A stretch of 12,388 bases of DNA, from NCBI GenBank assembly GCA_031549115.1, contig JAVBQJ010000149.1, positions 1 to 12,388 on the forward strand, given 5' to 3'. The position numbers were made by a program, and so were the translations under genes. The stretch is from JAVBQJ01 sp031549115 (GTDB lineage: Bacteria; Verrucomicrobiota; Lentisphaeria; Victivallales; Victivallaceae). Below the pieces are notes generated by a model. That model saw nothing but the letters and a program-made list of their open reading frames with translations, had not been told where the DNA came from and ran no database searches. Positions 8,301 to 12,388 of this stretch are shown piece after piece; position 1 is the first letter of the stretch, and each line of letters begins with the position of its first letter.

Positions 8301-9044
8301 TCAGAGGTATCGCGGGTCCAGCAGATGCGGCAGCTCGACTTTTCGGAGCGAATGCAGCATCTGGGTGCGCAAATGCGGGATGTCGCCGGCCAGTTGCGCC
8401 AGCAGCCGCCGGAAATAGGCGCGGTCGCCGTCGGCGTCGAGCTGCGCCTGAAAGTGACACTTGCCCGCCTGCGGAAAGCCGAATTCCGCCGCCGCTTCGA
8501 CGATCAGTGCCTCCGGCGTCAGCGCCAACGGCCGGATTACCGTGACCGGCGCGTTCTTCGCCGCCACCTTCGGCGCCATCGTCGTCAGTCCCTGGCCGCG
8601 GCACAGGCTCATCAGAAACGATACCAACAGGTCGTCGAGATGGTGTCCGAGGGCGAGCTTGTTGCAGCCGAGCTCGGCGGCCAGTCCGTAAAGTTTGCCG
8701 CGCCGCAGCCGCGAACACAGGACGCAGGGCGAATCCTGCCACTGCTTCTCTTCGATCACCTGCGCCATCGGAAACGGAATCACCCGGTGCGGCCAGCTCT
8801 GGCGCCGGCAATAATCGACGATCCGATCGGTCCGGAAGCCCGGAAAGCCCGGATCGAAGGTCACCGCTTCGATGTCGAACGCCACCGGCGCGCGTTTCCG
8901 CAGCGCGAACAAGACATGCAGCAGCATCAGGCTGTCCTTGCCGCCTGAAACTCCGGCCAGAATGCGGTCGCCGGCTTCGATCAGCCGGAATTCGCCGACG
9001 GCTTCGCCGGCCAGTTTGACGATTTTGACAAAAGACGGATTCAT
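8301..9044 (-). CDS. ttcA: TtcA-family tRNA 2-thiocytidine (C32) biosynthesis protein
   Basis: TtcA is an ATP-dependent, iron-sulfur-containing enzyme that thiolates cytidine 32 in the anticodon loop of some tRNAs. The protein has 247 residues from the ATG at 9042-9044, shorter than the roughly 310 of the E. coli enzyme. Seen are the PP-loop SGGKDS (33-38), the cysteine pair in SPCVLCSRLRRGKLY (C107 and C110), LGHHLDD (132-138), VIRPLA and a single cysteine in GKCHFQ (C196). That cysteine falls where TtcA normally has its PCxLC cluster ligands, so a three-cysteine [4Fe-4S] site is plausible. An in-frame TTG at 9056 could add four residues, but neither start has a Shine-Dalgarno. It heads the minus-strand cluster and diverges from the ribosomal protein operon. 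A related thiolase of the same superfamily with another target cannot be excluded. Confidence 0.85.
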   Translation of the reverse strand: MNPSFVKIVKLAGEAVGEFRLIEAGDRILAGVSGGKDSLMLLHVLFALRKRAPVAFDIEAVTFDPGFPGFRTDRIVDYCRRQSWPHRVIPFPMAQVIEEKQWQDSPCVLCSRLRRGKLYGLAAELGCNKLALGHHLDDLLVSFLMSLCRGQGLTTMAPKVAAKNAPVTVIRPLALTPEALIVEAAAEFGFPQAGKCHFQAQLDADGDRAYFRRLLAQLAGDIPHLRTQMLHSLRKVELPHLLDPRYL

Positions 9045-9052
9045 GGGGGGAT

Positions 9053-9081
9053 ACAATAAAGCGCCGGCGGAGAAAAATCAA
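9053..9081 (-). promoter_or_regulatory. Candidate promoter for ttcA
   Basis: On the minus strand TTGATT (9076-9081) and TATTGT (9053-9058) are separated by 17 bp. The -10 box ends 8 nt before the ttcA ATG, so the message would be nearly leaderless, consistent with the lack of a Shine-Dalgarno. It overlaps the A-rich region upstream of the opposing ribosomal operon promoter. Confidence 0.4.
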
Positions 9082-9114
9082 CCCGGAAAGCGCGGAAAAA
9101 AGGCAAAAAGCGAT

Positions 9115-9142
9115 TTGACACTCCGGGAACGGATGCTATATT
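9115..9142 (+). promoter_or_regulatory. Strong sigma70-type promoter of the rpmJ-rplQ operon
   Basis: A perfect -35 TTGACA (9115-9120) and -10 TATATT (9137-9142) are separated by 16 bp, with an extended -10 TGC (9134-9136) directly before the hexamer. Several A-tracts upstream (9073-9109) resemble an UP element. This is the closest match to consensus in the window and fits the high expression expected for ribosomal proteins. Transcription should start near 9149. Confidence 0.8.
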
Positions 9143-9148
9143 ATATAG

Positions 9149-9305
9149 TTCACTTGCGCCTTTCATATCGCATCCACCGTTATTGGAGTGGCGATCGAGT
9201 GATGTAACAGGACCGGTCGGCGGGGGTTGTAGCGACTCCGGCGGTATGGTCTTGTGTAGTCATTTTTTAGTTAAACAAAATCCTTTGAAGCAGGAGATTG
9301 TCGCC
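9149..9305 (+). promoter_or_regulatory. Long 5' leader of the ribosomal protein operon, with a hairpin
   Basis: About 155 nt separate the predicted start of transcription from rpmJ, with no convincing gene; infA and secY, often found here, are absent. The leader can fold a stem from CCGGTCG (9213-9219) and CGACTCCGG (9233-9241), with a two-nt bulge and a 13-nt G-rich loop. The rpmJ ribosome binding site AGGAG (9292-9296) follows an AU-rich stretch. Ribosomal protein operons often carry leaders bound by one of their own products, so an autoregulatory site is possible, but I do not recognise a known family. Confidence 0.4.
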
Positions 9306-9422
9306 ATGAAAGTTAGAGCATCGGTGAAACGCAGATGCGAACATTGTCAGATTGTGAAACGCAATGGGGTGGTCCGGGTGATTTGCGCCCGCAACCCGCG
9401 GCATAAACAAAGACAAGGTTAA
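9306..9422 (+). CDS. rpmJ: 50S ribosomal protein L36 (zinc-binding form)
   Basis: L36 is the smallest large-subunit protein, here 38 residues. It is the zinc-ribbon form, with Cys11, Cys14, Cys27 and His33 all present (CEHC, then VICARNPRH). The start at 9306 is set by AGGAG nine nt upstream and by the family N-terminus MKVRASVK. The open frame upstream of it is leader sequence. It is the first gene of the operon and lies 17 bp before rpsM. Confidence 0.96.
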   Translation: MKVRASVKRRCEHCQIVKRNGVVRVICARNPRHKQRQG

Positions 9423-9439
9423 AGAGAAGGTAACACATT

Positions 9440-9832
9440 ATGCCACGTATTATCGGAGTTGACATCCCGGGCAACAAGCGCATTGAATACGCGTTGCGCT
9501 ACCTTTACGGTATCGGTCCGGCGAAATCGATGGAAATCATCGAACGGGTTGGAATTCAGGTCGGTCTGAAGGCCAAGGACCTGTCCGACGCGCAGATTGC
9601 GGCCATTACGGTCATTTTGCAGAACGATATCCTGGTGGAAGGCGACCTCCGCCGGGTGGTAACCGCCGACATCCGCCGCTTGCAGCAGATCAACTGCTAC
9701 CGCGGCATCCGCCACCGCCGGAAATTGCCGTGCCGCGGCCAGCGTACCAAGACGAACGCCCGTACCCGCAAGGGCAAGCGCGTCACCATCGGTGCGATCC
9801 GCGACAAAACGCAGCGCCGTTTGGCCAAGTAA
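9440..9832 (+). CDS. rpsM: 30S ribosomal protein S13
   Basis: S13 sits in the head of the small subunit and contacts the large subunit and the P-site tRNA. The protein has 130 residues. It shows MPRIIGVDIPGNKRIEYAL, YLYGIGPAKS near 22-30 and the signature CYRGIRHRRKLPCRGQRTKT near 86-105. The basic tail after NARTRKGKR is somewhat longer than in E. coli. AGAAGG nine nt upstream is the ribosome binding site. It follows rpmJ by 17 bp and precedes rpsK by 67 bp. Confidence 0.97.
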   Translation: MPRIIGVDIPGNKRIEYALRYLYGIGPAKSMEIIERVGIQVGLKAKDLSDAQIAAITVILQNDILVEGDLRRVVTADIRRLQQINCYRGIRHRRKLPCRGQRTKTNARTRKGKRVTIGAIRDKTQRRLAK

Positions 9833-9899
9833 TTTTCGGGCCGCGTGATGTGCTGAAACAGGCAAGCTAAACAAGAAGAAAATCAGGATATAAGCAATT

Positions 9900-10349
9900 A
9901 TGGCGGAAGAAGTAACCAATATTGCAGGAGCGCAGGCTCCGGAAGCTGCCCCCGCGACTCCCGAAGTCCGGGAAATCAAGCAGAGAGGCAAACAGGGTCG
10001 TTATGTGCCGAGCGGTATCGCGTTTGTGCTGGCGACCTTCAACAATACCAAAGTGACTTTCACCGACATGCACGGCAACGTGCTGTGCTGGTCGACCGGC
10101 GGCAAGAACGGTTTCAAAGGCTCGCGCAAGAGCACCGCGTATGCCGCGCAGGTGATCGCCGGCGATGCGGCGAAGAAGGCGCAACTTCTGGGAATGAAGG
10201 AAGTTGAAGTCCGGATCAAGGGACCGGGCGCCGGTCGTGAATCGGCTGTCCGGGGCATTGTCGCCGCGGGTCTGGAAGTCAATGCGATCAAAGATATCAC
10301 TCCGGTGCCGCACAACGGCTGCCGCCCGCCGAAACGCCGTCGGGTCTGA
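9900..10349 (+). CDS. rpsK: 30S ribosomal protein S11 with N-terminal extension
   Basis: S11 lies on the platform of the small subunit near the E site. The protein has 149 residues, about 20 more than the usual 125-130. The extra part is an N-terminal Ala/Pro/Glu-rich stretch (residues 1 to about 25) before the basic KQRGKQGRYVPSG. The core is canonical: FNNTKVTFTD, GFKGSRKST, IKGPGAGRESA and the invariant end TPVPHNGCRPPKRRRV. AGGA (9885-9888) lies 11 nt before the ATG. No internal start codon with a better site lies before the core, so the extension is probably translated. Confidence 0.96.
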   Translation: MAEEVTNIAGAQAPEAAPATPEVREIKQRGKQGRYVPSGIAFVLATFNNTKVTFTDMHGNVLCWSTGGKNGFKGSRKSTAYAAQVIAGDAAKKAQLLGMKEVEVRIKGPGAGRESAVRGIVAAGLEVNAIKDITPVPHNGCRPPKRRRV

Positions 10350-10368
10350 AGTTGTTGGATTGAGTTGG

Positions 10369-10385
10369 CGCCGCCGATTGCGGCG
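10369..10385 (+). other. Intercistronic hairpin between rpsK and rpoA
   Basis: CGCCGC (10369-10374) and GCGGCG (10380-10385) form a perfect 6-bp stem with loop CGATT, with no T-tract following. It lies in the 71-bp gap where rpsD is found in many other bacteria. It may be an RNA-processing or stability element, or simply chance in GC-rich DNA. Confidence 0.3.
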
Positions 10386-10420
10386 TGACAAATGGTGAAA
10401 ATGCTACTGGAGGTTATAAA

Positions 10421-11446
10421 ATGAGTGCTACAGCTGGATTCCCGATGCCTCAGTCGGTGGTAGTTGACGAAAGCACAGCCACGGATAAGTACGCGAAATT
10501 CATTGCGGCTCCGTTCCAAAGCGGATTCGGGCATACCCTGGGCAATTCGCTCCGCCGGGTGTTGCTGTCGAGCTTGGAAGGTGCGGCGATTTGCGCGGTG
10601 CGTATCGACGGTGCGGCGCATGAATTCGTGTCGCTGCCGAACGTGGTGGAAGATGTCACGGAAATCGTGCTCAATCTCAAGAAAGTCCGTTTGAAGTTGT
10701 TCAGCGACTCCGGCAAAACGCTGGAGATCCGCAAGGACAAAGCCGGCGCCGTGACCGCGGGCGACATCGTGACGGACGGCACGGTCGAAGTACTGAATCC
10801 GGATCAGATCATCTGTACCTTGGACAAGGATCTGCCGTTCCGTGCTGAAATCGATGTGATCCGGGGCAAGGGCTATTTGCCGCCGGAAAACGGCAACGCG
10901 ACCCGCACGATCGGAAACATTCCGGTCGGCTGTCTGTTCAGCCCTGTGACCCGCGTGAATTATCTGGTGGGTGCGGCACGTGTCGGCGAAGAGACCGAAA
11001 TGGATTCGCTTGAGCTGGAAATCTGGACGGATGGCCGGATTACTCCGCAGGACGCTTTGGAAAAGGCGGCGGAGATTCTGAAGGACCACCTGATGGTATT
11101 TCTGGGCGGCCATCCGGTAGAGAAGGACGTCAAGGATCTGATGAGCGAGGAGGAGCAGAAGCTTTTCCGCCTGTTGTCGCAGAATGTCGAAATGCTCGAC
11201 CTGTCGGTCCGGGCGATGAACTGCCTCAACAACGCCAACATCCATCTTTTGGGCGAACTTTGCACCAAGACGGAAGGCCGGATGCTGAAATACCGCAACT
11301 TCGGCAAAAAATCGTTGGATGAGATCAAAGAAAAAATCGAAAAGCTCGGCTTATCGCTCGGGATGTCGCTGTCGGACGCGTTGTTGAGCGCGTTGGAAGC
11401 GGAATCCGCGAAGGTGCGGGTTGATGACGACGAGGAGGAAGACTGA
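10421..11446 (+). CDS. rpoA: DNA-directed RNA polymerase alpha subunit
   Basis: Alpha dimerises to nucleate RNA polymerase assembly and contacts activators and UP elements through its C-terminal domain. The protein has 341 residues. The N-terminal domain (to about 230) contains the dimerisation helix FGHTLGNSLRRVLLSSLEGA (36-55). The C-terminal domain (about 255-313) contains LSVRAMNCLNNANI, with Arg264 in the position of the DNA-binding arginine, and YRNFGKKSLDEIKEKI. A very acidic tail DDDEEED ends the protein. The start at 10421 has GGAGGT (10409-10414) six nt upstream, so an in-frame extension to 10385 is rejected. The stop overlaps the rplQ start by one nt (TGATG), and the rplQ ribosome binding site is encoded in the acidic tail. 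Confidence 0.98.
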   Translation: MSATAGFPMPQSVVVDESTATDKYAKFIAAPFQSGFGHTLGNSLRRVLLSSLEGAAICAVRIDGAAHEFVSLPNVVEDVTEIVLNLKKVRLKLFSDSGKTLEIRKDKAGAVTAGDIVTDGTVEVLNPDQIICTLDKDLPFRAEIDVIRGKGYLPPENGNATRTIGNIPVGCLFSPVTRVNYLVGAARVGEETEMDSLELEIWTDGRITPQDALEKAAEILKDHLMVFLGGHPVEKDVKDLMSEEEQKLFRLLSQNVEMLDLSVRAMNCLNNANIHLLGELCTKTEGRMLKYRNFGKKSLDEIKEKIEKLGLSLGMSLSDALLSALEAESAKVRVDDDEEED

Positions 11447-11838
11447 TGCGTCACCGTGTACATACTTTCAAAATCGGCCGGACCAGTTCGCACCGGCGGG
11501 CCATGTTGGCCAATATGATCACCGGCCTGTTCGAACACGGCCAGATTCAGACCACTCTGGTCCGTGCCAAAGAGGCCCGGATCTGGGCGGAAAAGCTGAT
11601 TACCCTCGGCAAAAAGGGTGATCTGCATCATCGCCGTTTGGCGATTGCGAAGCTCCACAACAACAAAGACGCCGCCAAGCAGCTCTTTGATGAAGTGGCG
11701 CCGCGCTACCAGGGCCGTCCGGGCGGTTACACCCGGATCATCAAGCTCGGCCGTCGCCAGGGGGATGCCGCGGAAATGTGCATCCTGCAGCTGGTGGAAG
11801 CCGATCAGGCGAGCGCACCGGCGGCGAAGGCCGAATAA
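11446..11838 (+). CDS. rplQ: 50S ribosomal protein L17
   Basis: L17 binds 23S rRNA near the peptide exit tunnel. The protein has 130 residues and opens with the canonical MRHRVHTFKIGRTSSHRRAM, followed by LVRAKEARIWAEKLITLGK and YTRIIKLGRRQGDAAEMC; the tail is Ala-rich. The ATG overlaps the rpoA TGA by one nt. GAGGAGG (11432-11438) inside rpoA gives a spacing of 7 nt, so the two genes are translationally coupled. It is the last gene of the operon, as in most bacteria. Confidence 0.97.
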   Translation: MRHRVHTFKIGRTSSHRRAMLANMITGLFEHGQIQTTLVRAKEARIWAEKLITLGKKGDLHHRRLAIAKLHNNKDAAKQLFDEVAPRYQGRPGGYTRIIKLGRRQGDAAEMCILQLVEADQASAPAAKAE

Positions 11839-11850
11839 GGCCTGCTGATA

Positions 11851-11882
11851 TGCCGCCCGATGGGCGGCAGACGATGATTTTT
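11851..11882 (+). terminator. First hairpin plus T-run after rplQ
   Basis: TGCCGCCC (11851-11858) and GGGCGGCA (11862-11869) form a perfect 8-bp stem with loop GAT. A run of five T (11878-11882) follows after 8 nt. The gap before the T-run is longer than ideal for an intrinsic terminator, so it may work together with the next hairpin. A smaller AGGCC/GGCCT stem (11828-11843) overlaps the rplQ stop. Confidence 0.55.
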
Positions 11883-11919
11883 ACGGGCGTTTCGTCAACA
11901 GACGGAACGCCCGTTGTTC
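11883..11919 (+). terminator. Second, stronger hairpin after rplQ
   Basis: A 14-bp stem pairs 11883-11896 (ACGGGCGTTTCGTC) with 11901-11914 (GACGGAACGCCCGT), with one G-U pair and loop AACA. It is followed by TGTTC rather than a clean T-run. With the preceding hairpin it probably forms a tandem terminator or a 3'-end-protecting structure for the ribosomal operon message. Confidence 0.5.
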
Positions 11920-11960
11920 GTATCGGGGAATGCGTGCGGCGGAGGCGGGGCAGTGTGCGC

Positions 11961-12000
11961 ATGACACGGACTGACACGGACGAACATAGACCGACACGGA
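11961..12000. repeat. Four tandem 10-bp repeats, consensus nnGACACGGA
   Basis: Four consecutive 10-bp units read ATGACACGGA, CTGACACGGA, CGAACATAGA and CCGACACGGA. Units 1, 2 and 4 share GACACGGA exactly; unit 3 has diverged. A partial match (ACGG) follows. The period is about one helical turn, which would place each unit on the same face of DNA. Confidence 0.75.
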
Positions 12001-12008
12001 ACGGGTGA

Positions 12009-12105
12009 TCGGTATGCCCTGCGGCTGCCCGTGGCGCGCCACCGATGATACATGTCGGGTCTCGCAGTCCATCTGCATTGCATACCGAGGTCGGTAGACC
12101 CGACA
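12009..12105. ncRNA. Interlocked inverted repeats; possible pseudoknotted RNA
   Basis: A perfect 9-bp pair, TCGGTATGC (12009-12017) with GCATACCGA (12080-12088), interleaves with a perfect 10-bp pair, TGTCGGGTCT (12053-12062) with AGACCCGACA (12096-12105). The order of the arms is that of an H-type pseudoknot with loops of about 35, 17 and 7 nt. The long first loop contains a further palindrome, GTGGCGCGCCAC (12031-12042). It may be transcribed as read-through from rplQ or on its own; no promoter is obvious. The strand is not determined. Confidence 0.35.
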
Positions 12106-12132
12106 ACGGGCGTGGGTCCCTGGGGGGTAGCA

Positions 12133-12155
12133 GGGGGGAGCAGCGCGCTCCCCCC
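12133..12155. repeat. GC-rich perfect hairpin
   Basis: GGGGGGAGC (12133-12141) and GCTCCCCCC (12147-12155) form a 9-bp perfect stem with a 5-nt loop. A flanking pair, ACGGGCG (12106-12112) with CGCCCGT (12161-12167), encloses it. The pair echoes the ACGGGCG arm of the terminator hairpin at 11883. Confidence 0.6.
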
Positions 12156-12222
12156 GGAGGCGCCCGTGAGCCATTGCCGGCGGTAGCGGCGGCTTTTGTG
12201 GCGGTCTGGCCGGCCTGACGCG

Positions 12223-12353
12223 GCGACCAACGCTCCCCCCCGTTCAAAAAAGGTCGCGGAAGATGCCAAAGGCATCTGGAGCAGAGGTGCAGGGTCCTGT
12301 GACCCTGCCGGGGTGGCGTGGGGGACGAGAAGTCCCCCGCATTCTCCCCGGCA
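12223..12353. repeat. Cluster of consecutive hairpins
   Basis: In order there are GCGACC/GGTCGC (12223-12228 with 12252-12257), AGATGCC/GGCATCT with loop AAA (12261-12277), CAGGGTC/GACCCTG with loop CTGT (12290-12307) and GGGGGAC/GTCCCCC with loop GAGAA (12320-12338). The last is nested in an outer TGCCGGGG/CCCCGGCA stem (12306-12313 with 12346-12353). Almost every base belongs to an arm or a loop. Such stacked palindromes are typical of interspersed intergenic elements, but copy number cannot be judged from one window. Confidence 0.6.
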
Positions 12354-12388
12354 ACTTCACCGAAGCATCGCACCGACGAGAGCGGCGG

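Larger units (their letters stand above)
11915..12388. other. 474-bp region without a gene; structured non-coding DNA
   Basis: No reading frame here has a ribosome binding site, a family motif or sensible composition. The open frames that exist are low in hydrophobic core residues, and on the minus strand one runs through into rplQ. What the region holds is direct repeats (11961-12000), interlocked inverted repeats (12009-12105), G-runs (12114-12138) and a series of GC-rich hairpins (12133-12353). The mixture resembles an interspersed intergenic repeat or a structured RNA, but I recognise no known family. Confidence 0.6.

Noticed and set aside
8257..9081. N-terminal extension of ksgA to 548 residues
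   Set aside because: The extension overlaps ttcA in another frame, and its translation is Arg-rich without family similarity; the KsgA N-terminus is clear at 8256.
9183..9305. Upstream extension of rpmJ to 79 residues
   Set aside because: L36 is normally 37-38 residues and the Shine-Dalgarno lies before the ATG at 9306; the extension is leader sequence.
10001..11245. 414-codon minus-strand open frame across rpsK and rpoA
   Set aside because: It is antisense to two essential conserved genes, has shadow composition and no start signal.
11961..12353. CRISPR array or tRNA gene in the repeat-rich 3' region
   Set aside because: The repeats are 10 bp and contiguous with no spacers, no cas genes are present, and no cloverleaf with a T-arm GTTC motif could be fitted.
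11741..12373. Long minus-strand open frame of about 210 codons covering the 3' region
   Set aside because: It runs antisense into rplQ, follows hairpin arms and repeats, has Arg/Pro/Gly-rich composition and no ribosome binding site or family motif; it is a by-product of GC-rich structured DNA.

Overview
The window is GC-rich bacterial chromosome packed with housekeeping genes. The gene content and order suggest a member of the PVC group, most likely Lentisphaerota (Victivallis-like). The reasons are an alpha-operon block of rpmJ-rpsM-rpsK-rpoA-rplQ with no rpsD between rpsK and rpoA (an arrangement I recall from Chlamydiae), a bacterial GH38 alpha-mannosidase, and an 84-residue protein translationally coupled to prmC. 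This placement is an inference; no phylogeny was run.

Layout. (1) Positions 1-1925, minus strand: carB (partial, running off the left edge) and carA overlap by 8 nt and form the carbamoyl-phosphate synthase operon. (2) Positions 1926-2104: a divergent promoter region centred on a long palindrome whose two arms carry -35-like hexamers facing opposite ways. (3) Positions 2105-6344, plus strand: a cytosolic GH38 alpha-mannosidase, then an unrecognised 539-residue protein with a soluble helical N-terminal part, a proline-rich linker and C-terminal membrane segments. (4) Positions 6358-9044, minus strand: ttcA, ksgA/rsmA, an 84-residue unknown and prmC, in transcriptional order. They are tightly packed, and three of the four modify the translation apparatus (tRNA, 16S rRNA, release factors). 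(5) Positions 9045-9305: a divergent intergenic region with a near-consensus sigma70 promoter and a leader of about 155 nt. (6) Positions 9306-11838, plus strand: rpmJ, rpsM, rpsK, rpoA, rplQ. (7) Positions 11839-12388: no credible gene. Tandem hairpins, probably the operon terminator, are followed by four 10-bp repeats, two interlocked perfect inverted repeats with pseudoknot topology, and a dense run of GC-rich hairpins.

How the genes work together. The right half is translation and transcription machinery: ribosomal proteins and RNA polymerase alpha on one side, and RNA and protein modification enzymes transcribed away from it on the other. The left half joins pyrimidine/arginine precursor synthesis and intracellular mannoside breakdown across a shared regulatory region. 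No mobile element, CRISPR array, tRNA or rRNA gene was seen. The least explained parts are the 539-residue membrane protein, the 84-residue protein, the carA/mannosidase palindrome and the structured 3' non-coding region.
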